This document shows positions 23,938-32,736 of a stretch of DNA of 64,000 nt, in pieces. Origin of the DNA: Micromonospora echinaurantiaca (lineage in GTDB: Bacteria; Actinomycetota; Actinomycetes; Mycobacteriales; Micromonosporaceae); the NCBI RefSeq assembly GCF_900090235.1, contig NZ_LT607750.1:5075001-5139000 (forward strand), in the 5' to 3' direction. A model generated the notes under the pieces. That model did not search any database, was not told where the DNA came from, and was given only the letters and a program-made list of their open reading frames with translations. Made by a program: the position numbers and the translations under genes. The stretch's first letter is position 1, and every line of letters begins with the position of its first letter.

Positions 23938-25080
23938 GTGCACATCCTGTTCGTGAGTCACTCCGCCGAGCTGATGGGCGCGGAACGGTCACTGGTCGCG
24001 CTGGTGCGGGAGGCGGTCGAGGTCCGTGGTCACCGCGTCACCGTCTCGCTGCCGGACGACGGCCCGCTGCGGGCCGAGCTGGCCCGGGTGGGTGCGGACG
24101 TCGTGGTCCTGCCGACGCGGCTCTGGATGGGAAAGCGGCACACGCCGGTGGTCGGGCTGGTCCGATCGGCCCAGGCGGCGGTCTCCGTACCCCGGTACTG
24201 GCGCCACCTGCGGCGGGCCAGGCCCGACCTGGTGGTGACCAACTCGGCGGTCGTCCCGGCCGGGGCGATCGCCGCCCGGATGGCGGGCGTCCGCCAGGTC
24301 TGGACGATCAGGGAGAGCCTGCTGAGCAACCCGAACCTGCGGTCGGCGCTGCCCCGACGGACGATCGCCCGGATCATCGCCTCCCTACCCGACGGCGTCG
24401 TCGTGATCTCGAAGTACGTCGCCGGGCAACTGCTGAGCGCGGCCCCCGCCGCCGGACCGAAACTGCGGGTGGTTCCGCCGTCGGTGGCGCCACAGGCGGC
24501 GCCGGTGGCCGCCCGGCGGCCCGGTCCCGGGAAGCTGGAACGACTCGTCCTGCTCGGGCGCTACACGCCCGAGAAGGGTCAGGCGGACGCGATCGAGGCG
24601 CTCGGGCGGTGCCTGCGGGCGGGGCGGCCGCTCCATCTGAAGCTGGCCGGCGTGGGCGACGGCGCCGCCCGGCGGGCCGTCCAGGCGCTCGCCGAGGAGC
24701 ACGGGGTCGGCCACCTCGTCGAGGCATCCGAGTGGACGGACGATCCACACGCGCTGTACTCGTGGGCGGACGCGACCCTGATGCTCTCCCGCAACGAGGC
24801 GTACGGCCGGGTGACCGTCGAGTCGCTGATGTCGGGTACGCCGGTGATCGGCTACCGGGCCGGCGCCACGACCGAGATCCTCGACGGCGGCGGCGGGGTG
24901 CTGGTGGCGCCCGACGCCGAGGCGTTGGCGCGGACCCTGCTGGCGCTCGCCGCCGGCGACGGGGCGTTCGACCGGCTCGCGAACGACGCACTGCTGCGGG
25001 CGAACGAATTGAACAACGCACCGTCGTCGGCGGGAGCCTTCGTCTCGTACCTGGAAGAAGTGCGGGCAGGACGGGCATGA
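23938..25080 (+). CDS. GT4-family glycosyltransferase (second)
   Basis: 380 residues, GTG start 2 bp after the previous stop. GT-B fold: N-terminal HILFVSHSAELMGAERSLVALVREA, then VTNSAVVPAGAIAARMAGV. The C-terminal domain shows LVLLGRYTPEKGQADAIEAL, LKLAGVGDGAARRA and the retaining EX7E motif (RNEAYGRVTVESLMSGTPVIGY). Likely the fourth sugar transferase. Its stop overlaps the start of the polymerase gene (ATGA), so the whole series 19.8-26.4 kb is translationally coupled. Confidence 0.87.
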   Translation: MHILFVSHSAELMGAERSLVALVREAVEVRGHRVTVSLPDDGPLRAELARVGADVVVLPTRLWMGKRHTPVVGLVRSAQAAVSVPRYWRHLRRARPDLVVTNSAVVPAGAIAARMAGVRQVWTIRESLLSNPNLRSALPRRTIARIIASLPDGVVVISKYVAGQLLSAAPAAGPKLRVVPPSVAPQAAPVAARRPGPGKLERLVLLGRYTPEKGQADAIEALGRCLRAGRPLHLKLAGVGDGAARRAVQALAEEHGVGHLVEASEWTDDPHALYSWADATLMLSRNEAYGRVTVESLMSGTPVIGYRAGATTEILDGGGGVLVAPDAEALARTLLALAAGDGAFDRLANDALLRANELNNAPSSAGAFVSYLEEVRAGRA

Positions 25081-26441
25081 CGGCGTCGGTGCGGGCCCTC
25101 GGTCTGCCGGCGGTGCTCGCCCTCACGGTCGGCGTGCTGGCGAGCTGGCACCCCGTCCTGCTCGCCGTGCTGGGGCTGGCCGCCCTGCTCGTCTGGGGCC
25201 TCTGGACCCCGTCCCGGCTGATGTACGCGCTGTTCGCGGTGTTGCTGCTGGTGCCGGTCACCGCAGACCCGGGTTACCCCACCGAACCGGTGTGGGTCGT
25301 CCTGCTGGCCGCCACCGCGATCGCCCTGTTCGGTCGCATCCAGCGCTTCGACCCGGACCGACCGCTCGCGTCCGTCGGGATGGCCGGGTTCGTGCTGCCG
25401 GTGACGGGGGTGGTCGCCGGCCTGGTGCACTGGCACGGGCCAAAGACCTTGATCGTGTCCCTCATCCCGTTCGTCTGCTACGCCGTCATCGGCTGGCACG
25501 TGGTGGAGGAGGCGCGGCGCGACCCGGAGCTGGTGAAGCGGGTCGCCACGGCCGTCGCCTGGTTGGGTGTGCCCATCGCGCTGCTCGCTGTCTACCAGCG
25601 CGCGAGCGGGACCTGGCCGGTCCTCGACGCGCTGGCGACGAGCAACGCGTTCACCTCGTCCGGGGGCGCCGGCCGGTCGGTGGGCACGATCGGCCACCCG
25701 ATCGTGTACGGCACGTACTGCATGATGTCGATGTGCGTCACGCTCGCCCTGCGCGGCCGCCTGTGGCAGGTGCCCTTCGCCGCCGGTGCGGTGGGGCTGC
25801 TGCTGTCCGGCTCGCGCAGCGCGTGGATCGGCATGGCCGGGGCTCTGCTGGTCTGGTACCTGTCGCAGGAGCGGAAGGTGACCCGCCGGGGTGTCGGCCT
25901 GGTCGCGGCCTTCGTCGCCGCCGGCGGGGTGCTGGTGCTGGCCGGCCCGGGGCCGGTGCGGGGCGCGGTCGACATCCTCCGTTCCCGCCTGTCCAACGTG
26001 ACCGGCTCGTCCTCCGCCACCGCGCGGTACAGCCGCTACGACGTGGCGTGGTCGGGCCTGTGGGACCGCGTCGACACCGTGCTGTTCGGGTTGGGGCCGG
26101 AGGCGCACGTGCGGTACTTCCAGCAGGTGGGTATCGGCGACTTCCTGGCCCAGACCTTCGACAACAGTTACCTCACGCTGTGGTACGACTTCGGCCTGAT
26201 CGCGCTCCTGCCGTTCGTCGCCATACTGGTCGCGCTGTTCGTCAAATCCAGGTCGTTGGCTGCCCGGATGCTCGTCGCGGCAATGGCGGCGCAAATCTTC
26301 TTCTTCGACTTCTACCTGTGGCCGTGTGCCGCCGCCGTCCTGATCCTGGCGGCCGGCCTGGCAATTTCCCCGGGTCGTCGAAACGGCACTCAGCAGGGGG
26401 TGCGCGGAATGGCGAAAGTCCCGCTCGCCCGGGCCGGATGA
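25077..26441 (+). CDS. Wzy-like O-antigen polymerase/ligase
   Basis: 454 residues, about 11 to 12 TM helices. The Wzy_C-type region contains GRSVGTIGHPIVYGTYCMM and LLLSGSRSAWIGMAGALLVWYL, and a large extracytoplasmic loop (about 305-360, SRLSNVTGSSSATARYSRYDVAWSG) carries the Arg residues usual for sugar chain binding. It would join repeat units into a polymer on the outer face of the membrane. The family call is supported by topology and the SGSRSAW motif. Starts at ATG 25077 in a 4-bp overlap. Confidence 0.8.
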   Translation: MTASVRALGLPAVLALTVGVLASWHPVLLAVLGLAALLVWGLWTPSRLMYALFAVLLLVPVTADPGYPTEPVWVVLLAATAIALFGRIQRFDPDRPLASVGMAGFVLPVTGVVAGLVHWHGPKTLIVSLIPFVCYAVIGWHVVEEARRDPELVKRVATAVAWLGVPIALLAVYQRASGTWPVLDALATSNAFTSSGGAGRSVGTIGHPIVYGTYCMMSMCVTLALRGRLWQVPFAAGAVGLLLSGSRSAWIGMAGALLVWYLSQERKVTRRGVGLVAAFVAAGGVLVLAGPGPVRGAVDILRSRLSNVTGSSSATARYSRYDVAWSGLWDRVDTVLFGLGPEAHVRYFQQVGIGDFLAQTFDNSYLTLWYDFGLIALLPFVAILVALFVKSRSLAARMLVAAMAAQIFFFDFYLWPCAAAVLILAAGLAISPGRRNGTQQGVRGMAKVPLARAG

Positions 26442-26553
26442 GCGAAACTCGCGGCGGCTGGAGCACTGCTAGGATGACGGCCGCCGCGGCTCGTGCGCAC
26501 GAGTTGACTGTTGGCTCCTGCCAGGCGGCCAGCGACGCAGATGAGGATCAAGA

Positions 26554-27987
26554 GTGAGGCTTTCCGGCAAGCTGCTGCCAGCCAGGACGCCCGGTCGGCC
26601 AACGGATGATCTACGGGACCGCAGTGGTCTTCGCGGCGTCGTCGACATTTCCCGCCGGGCCGTACGTCAGTGGGTCGAGTTGACGCCTCGGCACTATTTC
26701 AAGGCCCTGCGCGCACGCCGGTGGATGGTGCTCACACTCCTCCTGATCAGCACGGCCGGTGGCGGCCTGGCCACCCTGTTGCAGACGCCGATGTACAAGG
26801 CGGAGGTGCAACTCTTCTTTTCGCCGAACTTCCCCACCAAGGACATTCGTCAACTCGACACCGGCGGAAACTACATCCTGCAACGGGTCCGGTCGTATTC
26901 CGAGATCGCCGACAGTCCCGAGGTCGCCACCACCGTCATCGAGCGGCTGGGCCTGCCGTACTCGTCGGAGGAGCTGCTGTCCCGGGTCAGCGTCACGGGC
27001 AAGGCGAGCACCGCCATTTTGAACATCGAGGTCCTTGATCCGGAGCCCGGGCGGGCCCGGGACATCGCCAACGCGATCGGGGCGGAGATGCCCGGCTTCA
27101 TCGGCCGGCTGGAGCAGCCGACCGGGATCGACAGCCCACCGGTCAAGGTCTCCGTCGTCCGCCCGGCGACCGCGTCGTCGGCGCCGGAGTCGCCGCAACC
27201 CGTGGTCAACATCGGCCTCGCCGTTGCCGGCGGGCTGATCGTCGGCACGGTGACGGCGGTCACCGCGTACGCCCGGGAGCGCACCGTGCGGGACGCGGAC
27301 CACGCCGCCGAGGTCGCGGACCTGACCCTGGTCGGGGTGGTCGAGGCCGCTCCCGGAGCGACCCGCCTCCTGGCGCCCGACGAGCGGTCCGCCCGCGCGG
27401 AGGCACTGCGGCAGACGCGGGCGACTCTGCGGGTCCAGGCGGTCGGCGAACGGCTGACCAGCGTCACGGTCATCGGCTCCGCCGGCGACGATGGTGGCGC
27501 ACTCACCGCCGGGAACCTGGCGGTGGCGTTCGCCCGTGCCGGCGAGACGGTGGTGCTGATCGACGGGAACCTGCGGAACCCCGAGATCCACGAGTTGTTC
27601 GCCGTGCCCAACGAGACCGGACTGGCGAACGTCCTGCGGGGTGAGGCGTCCGTCAACGACGTGACGGTTCAGTGGCGTGCCGAATTCCCGCTCTATCTCC
27701 TCCCCGCCGGCCGGGACGAGTCGGGGCCGACCGAGCGGCTGTTCCAGCCCGACAAGATCGCCGACCTGATGCAGTCGTTCCGGCTGGGTCAGGTCTTCGT
27801 GATCGTCAACGGTCCGCCGCTGCTGTCGGACGCCGAGGCGACGTTCCTGGTGACGGCCACGGACGCGACGGTGGTCGTCGCCCGGGTCGGTACCACCCGG
27901 ACCGACCAGCTGCCGACCACTGTGGACGCGCTGCGACGGATGCGCGCGAACCTGCTGGGTCTGATCGCGGTCGGCGGGACGAGGTAG
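26554..27987 (+). CDS. Wzz/BY-kinase-like chain-length regulator with degenerate ATP site
   Basis: 477 residues. TM1 at about 57-77, an extracytoplasmic Wzz domain (about 78-215, YKAEVQLFFSPNFP), TM2 at about 216-240, and a cytosolic ATPase-like domain (about 285-477). In the P-loop the expected Gly-Lys-Ser/Thr reads GSAGDDGGALTAGNLA (about 308-323): the catalytic Lys is Gly. Walker A' reads VLIDGNLRNP, with Asp-Gly-Asn in place of Asp-x-Asp. There is no C-terminal Tyr cluster. The protein keeps the fold but probably cannot bind ATP or autophosphorylate. Role in controlling polymer length with the Wzy-like protein is inferred. GTG start at 26554. Confidence 0.8.
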   Translation: MRLSGKLLPARTPGRPTDDLRDRSGLRGVVDISRRAVRQWVELTPRHYFKALRARRWMVLTLLLISTAGGGLATLLQTPMYKAEVQLFFSPNFPTKDIRQLDTGGNYILQRVRSYSEIADSPEVATTVIERLGLPYSSEELLSRVSVTGKASTAILNIEVLDPEPGRARDIANAIGAEMPGFIGRLEQPTGIDSPPVKVSVVRPATASSAPESPQPVVNIGLAVAGGLIVGTVTAVTAYARERTVRDADHAAEVADLTLVGVVEAAPGATRLLAPDERSARAEALRQTRATLRVQAVGERLTSVTVIGSAGDDGGALTAGNLAVAFARAGETVVLIDGNLRNPEIHELFAVPNETGLANVLRGEASVNDVTVQWRAEFPLYLLPAGRDESGPTERLFQPDKIADLMQSFRLGQVFVIVNGPPLLSDAEATFLVTATDATVVVARVGTTRTDQLPTTVDALRRMRANLLGLIAVGGTR

Positions 27988-28165
27988 CGACACCGTCCGG
28001 ATCGGACGGACCCCCTCCGCGGTACCGGCCCGGTCCGTGGAGGAAGCTGCCGGTACGGGTGGCACAGCATGGTCCGTTAGACTGGCTCGCGCCTGGTCCC
28101 ACCACAGGCAGTGGACGACCCGGACCGGTTCTGAGATCCGGCGACCTTTCCCTAGGGCGACGAGG

Positions 28166-29437
28166 ATGCACGACGACGTCGGGATGCTGTTGCGGCGGGC
28201 GGGCTTCGGTCCGACGGCGTCTGAGCTGGCGGCCGCGAAGAAGGCGGGTTACCGGGCAACGGTGGCCCGGCTGATGGCGCCCGCCGGGCCGGACCGGGGC
28301 GCCGCCACCTCACCGATGCCGGAGCTCGGCCGGGATCCCTTCGACGATCTTCCTGATCCGACGACGGAGCAGCGGGCCGCGGCGGAGTCGCTCCGGAAGC
28401 AGCACACCGACGCGATCATCCGTTGGTGGCTGGACCGGATGACGGTCGCGGACCACCAGGCGAACGAGAAGCTGCTGTTCTTCTGGCACGGGCACTGGGC
28501 CACCTCCATCCGGAAGGTCGGCAGTCCCCAGTTCATGCTCGCGCAGCACCGGAAGATCCGCAGCTCGCCGAACTTCCGGGTGATGGCGCGGAAGCTGGTT
28601 TCCGATCCCGCGCTGGTCTACTGGCTGGATGGGCAGCTCAACACCAAGCACGCGCCGAACGAGAACCTCGCCCGGGAACTGATGGAGCTGTTCATGCTCG
28701 GCATCGGGAACTACACCGAGCAGGACGTGAAGGAGGCCGGGCGCGCGCTGACCGGTTGGAAGACCGACCTCGGCGTCCCGGAGACGGCCATCTTCTTTCC
28801 GGCCGACCACGACGCCAGCCGCAAGAAGATCCTCGGCACCACCGCACGGTTCGACGCCTACACCCTGGTCGACCACCTGGCGAAGCAGCCGGCCTGTGCG
28901 CGCTTCATCGCCGCCCGCCTGTGGTTCCGGTACGTCTCCTCGTCCGCGCCGATCGCCCGGTCCACCCAGGAGAAACTGACCTCGGCGTTCCCGGTGGGCC
29001 TGAACATGCTCCGGGTCCTCTTCGAGGACGAGCAGTTCCGGTCGGGCCGGCACCGGCTGGTGAAGCAGCCGGTCGAGTGGCTGATCGGCGCGATGCGCCA
29101 GTTGAACATCCGGCCGGCCCACTTCTCCGAGCAGACGCTGCACCAGGTGGTGAGTGGACTGACCGGGCTGGGGCAGGTTCCCTTCGCACCCCAGAGCGTG
29201 GGTGGCTGGCCGAGCGGAGCGGCCTGGCTGAACTCCGCGGCGGCCCAGGTCCGCCTCGGTCTGGCCGACCTGCTCGCCGGGCTGGCCGAGTTCGACCACC
29301 TCACCGCCGAGGGGCTGGCGACCGTCCTCGCCATCGACACCTGGACCAACCGCACCTATCAGACCTTGAAGCAGGCGAAGAATCCGCGACAGCTCCTGAT
29401 CCTCGGGCTGGCCAGCCCGGAGTACCTGGTGAATTGA
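28166..29437 (+). CDS. DUF1800 family protein
   Basis: 423 residues. Clear DUF1800 pattern: LLRRAGFGPTASEL at the N-terminus, then WWLDRM, EKLLFFWHGHWATSIRKV, NENLARELMELFMLGIGNYTEQDVKEAGRALTGW and the C-terminal NPRQLLILGLASPEYLVN. No signal peptide is visible from ATG 28166, which has a GACGAGG ribosome site. Function is unknown; DUF1800 and DUF1501 genes are nearly always adjacent, as here with 1 bp between them. Placement right behind the polysaccharide genes hints at an envelope role, not proven. Confidence 0.85.
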   Translation: MHDDVGMLLRRAGFGPTASELAAAKKAGYRATVARLMAPAGPDRGAATSPMPELGRDPFDDLPDPTTEQRAAAESLRKQHTDAIIRWWLDRMTVADHQANEKLLFFWHGHWATSIRKVGSPQFMLAQHRKIRSSPNFRVMARKLVSDPALVYWLDGQLNTKHAPNENLARELMELFMLGIGNYTEQDVKEAGRALTGWKTDLGVPETAIFFPADHDASRKKILGTTARFDAYTLVDHLAKQPACARFIAARLWFRYVSSSAPIARSTQEKLTSAFPVGLNMLRVLFEDEQFRSGRHRLVKQPVEWLIGAMRQLNIRPAHFSEQTLHQVVSGLTGLGQVPFAPQSVGGWPSGAAWLNSAAAQVRLGLADLLAGLAEFDHLTAEGLATVLAIDTWTNRTYQTLKQAKNPRQLLILGLASPEYLVN

Positions 29438-29438
29438 C

Positions 29439-30698
29439 ATGGACCCGTTGACCCGACGCAAGTTCCTTCTCGCCTCGGCCGGGGCCGGCGGCGCCGCCGC
29501 GATCGCCGCCAGCGGGTTCGGGTTTGCCGAGCTGCTCGCCACCGCCAGGGGAAACCACGAGGCGGATGCCGACGACGGTACCGACAAGCTGGTCCTGGTC
29601 ACGCTCTACGGCGGCAACGACGGGCTCAACACCGTCATCCCGTACGCGGACCCGGCGTACCACTCCGCCCGACCGGAGCTGGCCTACGCCCCGGAGAAGG
29701 TGCTGCATCTCGACGACTCGCTCGGGCTGAACCCGGTGCTGACCGGGCTGAAGCGGTGCTGGGACAGCCGGCAGCTGGCCGTCGTGCTCGGCGTCGGCTA
29801 CCCCAGGCCCGACCGGAGCCACTTCCGGTCGATGGACATCTGGCAGACCGGGTCACCGGAGGCGCCCGTTCCCACCGGCTGGGTGGGCCGGTGGCTGGAC
29901 GGCACCAACGCCAACGCCGAGGCGGCGGTCAGCTTCGAGCCGGCGCTCCCGCCGCTGCTCGTCGGCGAGACGCGGGTGGGCGCCTGTGTGGCCGTCGGTG
30001 GGCTGCAACTACCCCGTGGGGTCGACGCGGAGCTGGTCGCCGCGCTCGGGCGGCTCCAAGACGGCGAGTCGGAGCTGCAGGTGCGCGCGGCGGAGTCGTA
30101 CCAGGACTTCCTCCGGGTGAACGAACTCGTCGAACAGGCCGCGAACAGCCCGGCACCCCCGGAGGTGGCCGAACTTCCGCCCTTGCCGGCCACCGCGACC
30201 GGTGGAGCCAGCTCCCTGGCCGCCCAGCTCGCCCTGGTCAGCCGGTGCGTCGAGGCGGGCGTGCCCACCCGGGTCTACTCGGTGAGCCTGGGTGGCTTCG
30301 ACACCCACGCGAACGAGCGAGTCGGCCAGGAGTGGCTGCTGAAGCAGCTTGACGAGGCGCTTTCCGCGTTCCTCGACCGGATGGCGAAGACGAAGGCGGG
30401 TCGGCGGGTGACCGTGGCCGTCTACAGCGAATTCGGCCGCCGGGTCAGGGCCAACGCCTCGGATGGCACCGACCATGGGACGGCCGGGCCGCTGCTCGTG
30501 ATGGGCCCGGGCATCGCCGGCGGGTTCTACGGCGAGCAACCGAGCCTGACCGACCTGGACGACGGCGACCTCAAGGCGACGACGGACTTCCGCGACGTCT
30601 TCGGCACGCTACTCGGTTCCGTGCTGCGGGCCGACCCCGCCCAGTACCTCAACGGATACCAGCCGAAGCTGCTACCACTCGTCCGCGGCCGGGTGTAA
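29439..30698 (+). CDS. DUF1501 family Tat-exported protein
   Basis: 419 residues. The N-terminal twin-arginine signal (TRRKFLLASAGAGGAAAIAASG, about 5-27) predicts folded export. The DUF1501 body shows LVLVTLYGGNDGLNTVIPY, GLGVGYPRPDRSHFRSMDIWQTG, YSVSLGGFDTHANE and VYSEFGRRVRANASDGTDHGTAGPLLVMG. This fold belongs to the alkaline-phosphatase/sulfatase superfamily and conserves Asp/His positions that could bind metals. Partner of the DUF1800 protein; a hydrolase acting on envelope material is possible but unproven. Confidence 0.85.
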   Translation: MDPLTRRKFLLASAGAGGAAAIAASGFGFAELLATARGNHEADADDGTDKLVLVTLYGGNDGLNTVIPYADPAYHSARPELAYAPEKVLHLDDSLGLNPVLTGLKRCWDSRQLAVVLGVGYPRPDRSHFRSMDIWQTGSPEAPVPTGWVGRWLDGTNANAEAAVSFEPALPPLLVGETRVGACVAVGGLQLPRGVDAELVAALGRLQDGESELQVRAAESYQDFLRVNELVEQAANSPAPPEVAELPPLPATATGGASSLAAQLALVSRCVEAGVPTRVYSVSLGGFDTHANERVGQEWLLKQLDEALSAFLDRMAKTKAGRRVTVAVYSEFGRRVRANASDGTDHGTAGPLLVMGPGIAGGFYGEQPSLTDLDDGDLKATTDFRDVFGTLLGSVLRADPAQYLNGYQPKLLPLVRGRV

Positions 30699-30734
30699 CG
30701 GCGACGACGGACGACCGGGACCGGCCCGGCACCG

Positions 30735-30749
30735 CGCCCGCTACGGGCG
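30735..30749. terminator. Hairpin between convergent genes
   Basis: CGCCCG-CTA-CGGGCG lies inside a longer GC-rich region between the DUF1501 stop (30698) and the stop of the - strand gene (30768). Candidate bidirectional terminator. Confidence 0.45.
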
Positions 30750-30767
30750 GCGGCACCGGGCTCCGGC

Positions 30768-32528
30768 TCAGTCCCCGTTCCCGATCTTCTGGCGGTCGGC
30801 CGCGTGCTGCCGGTAGGTCTGGGCGACGAGGTTGGTGGGCGAGCTGTCGGTGGTGCTGGCGAGCTTGGTGATGGCGCCCGCGTAGTCGCCGGCGAAGTAG
30901 GCGTCGAGGCCGCTGCGGTACAGCCGGTCGGTGTCACCGAGCTCGTTGGTGACACCCGCTTCGCCGAGCATCGCGGCCAGCGTGGCCGCCGGCACGACGG
31001 CGCGGTTGGCCTTGTCGGGCAGCTCCTCGTCGTTGTCCAGGATGCCGGCCACCCGGCCGCTGGTGTCGATGACCAGGCCGCCTCGGGAGTGGATCCCGAC
31101 GTCACCGTTGACCCGGTGGCCGGACACCTGCCCGACGCTGCCCGAGCCCGCCACGATCACCGGCTTCGACGCCACGGTGTAGGTGGCGGTGAGGGGGTCC
31201 TTGTCGCTGGTGGCGTAGCCGACCGAGACGAGCTGCGTGCCCTGCTGGACGGCGTCCGTGGTGTTCAGTTCGGCGACCGGGAGACGCTCCTGGGCGAGCT
31301 TGACCAGGGCGACGTTGCCCATCTCGGGATCCCACGTCCGGACGATCTCGCCCGGGATCGCCGGGCTGTCGGTGACATTGCCCTTGGCCACGTTGAACTG
31401 CCCGAACAGCCGGACCTCCGGCTCCTGCCCGGCGTCCATGCCGGTGAAGACGCTCTTCTTCAGGTTGGTCGCGACGTACTCGTCGAGCTTGGCGGATTCG
31501 AGCTTCTTCTCCTCGATCAGGATCCGGCCCAGCGAGTAGAGGGCGTTCTGGGTCGCGGTGTCGGCCGCGGGCCGCACGCAGAGGCCGTTGGTGAACGCGT
31601 GGCCGGTGGTGCTCACCACGAAGCCGCTGCAGCGGCGGTTGAAGGTGATCGGCGCCGCCCGCAGCGGGGTCTTGGTGGCCTTGTCCCGCAGGTATCCGGT
31701 GTAGACGACCTCCACGTAGACCAGCGACGGCGAGGCGATCGCTACCGCCCGCTCCTCGAGGGTGTACGGGGGCGGGGACTTCTTGGGGTCGCCCGAGTTC
31801 GCCCAGACGATGGCACCGCCGACGCCCGCGAGGACCACCAGGACCAGCGCGGTGATGCCGAGCCAGAGCCCGGTGCGGCGGGGACGCGGCTCGGAGGGCT
31901 TGATCCGGCGGTCCGGCGCGGCGAACGGGTCGTACGAGGTCGGCTCGGCCGGCGCGGTGGCGTGCGGCCCGGGCGACTGGGGCGTGCCCGAGACGGGCTG
32001 CGCCGACACCGGGTGCGCCGAGACGGGCTGGGCCGACACCGGCTGCGGCGAGACCGGCTGCGCGGAGACCGGCTGCGCCGAGACCGGGCCGACCTGGATC
32101 GCCCACGGCATGACCGGTGCCCCGGACGTCGGCTGGGGCTCGCCGGACACCGGCTGCGGCGGGTTGGGGATGGTCTGCGGGGCGCCGGAGACGGGCATCT
32201 CGGCGCCGATGTCGGTGGGCACCGGCTGGTAGTCCGCGCTGAGCGCGCGCAGCAGCCTCTCCGCGCCCGGCCCGGCCTCCGAGGGGTACGCCACCCAGGG
32301 CGACTCGGCCGAGAAGTCGGCGTACGCGTAGGCCTGCCCGCCCGGCTGCTGGGCGAGCGAGTCCGCCATCCCGGCGAACGCCTCCCGCCAGCGCTGGTCG
32401 GCGGCGGCGGCGCCCTCCAGCACGGCGACCGTGACGAACCGGCCCTGCGAGTCGATGGCCGCCCACGCCTTCCCGACCACCGACCCGCCCAGCACGTGGG
32501 TGAACCTGTAGGGGCCAACCGGCTGCAT
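30768..32528 (-). CDS. Membrane fusion of a pseudokinase N-lobe and a pseudo-trypsin domain
   Basis: 586 residues from ATG 32528 (ribosome site GAGGAG). Residues 5-100 look like a protein-kinase N-lobe (YRFTHVLGGSVVGKAWAA, then GRFVTVAVL) but the ATP-binding Lys is missing and no C-lobe follows. A Pro-rich linker with tandem QPVSA repeats (about 148-180) leads to a TM helix (220-243). The extracytoplasmic part (about 255-586) resembles an HtrA-like serine protease. The His motif TNNHVV reads TNGLCV, and the GNSGGPL motif reads HSRGGLVID, so the catalytic Ser position is Arg. Both domains appear inactive; a binding or scaffold role is more likely than proteolysis. Confidence 0.65.
   Translation of the reverse strand: MQPVGPYRFTHVLGGSVVGKAWAAIDSQGRFVTVAVLEGAAAADQRWREAFAGMADSLAQQPGGQAYAYADFSAESPWVAYPSEAGPGAERLLRALSADYQPVPTDIGAEMPVSGAPQTIPNPPQPVSGEPQPTSGAPVMPWAIQVGPVSAQPVSAQPVSPQPVSAQPVSAHPVSAQPVSGTPQSPGPHATAPAEPTSYDPFAAPDRRIKPSEPRPRRTGLWLGITALVLVVLAGVGGAIVWANSGDPKKSPPPYTLEERAVAIASPSLVYVEVVYTGYLRDKATKTPLRAAPITFNRRCSGFVVSTTGHAFTNGLCVRPAADTATQNALYSLGRILIEEKKLESAKLDEYVATNLKKSVFTGMDAGQEPEVRLFGQFNVAKGNVTDSPAIPGEIVRTWDPEMGNVALVKLAQERLPVAELNTTDAVQQGTQLVSVGYATSDKDPLTATYTVASKPVIVAGSGSVGQVSGHRVNGDVGIHSRGGLVIDTSGRVAGILDNDEELPDKANRAVVPAATLAAMLGEAGVTNELGDTDRLYRSGLDAYFAGDYAGAITKLASTTDSSPTNLVAQTYRQHAADRQKIGNGD
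31989..32087. repeat. 15-bp tandem repeats coding QPVSA
   Basis: Seven imperfect 15-bp units inside the linker of the fusion protein, each coding a variant of Gln-Pro-Val-Ser-Ala/Pro. The repeats keep the frame and may vary in number between strains. Confidence 0.8.
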
Positions 32529-32708
32529 GCCAACTCCTCTGTTCAATCGCCGTGCGGATCCTACAGAGCCGGCGCTCGCCTCTCCGCCCGCCGGTCACCG
32601 GCCCGACACAATTCGGGACGCCAGGTCCGACCTGCGGAATCCACTGTGGACCTCCGGTCCGGCCGGGACGCGCCCCGGGCGGCGCGCACGGAGGGCGGCC
32701 TTGCGCTC

Positions 32709-32721
32709 TGAAAGTTTTCAT
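32709..32721. promoter_or_regulatory. TGAAAGTTTTCAT operator-like element, copy 2
   Basis: Identical 13-mer to 16844-16856, centred about 22 bp before the GTG start of the RpiR gene. The TGAAA-n2-TTTCA core resembles operators of RpiR-family regulators. Likely autoregulatory site; an ATGCAT palindrome overlaps its right end. Confidence 0.5.
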
Positions 32722-32736
32722 GCATAGAGTCGCAAC

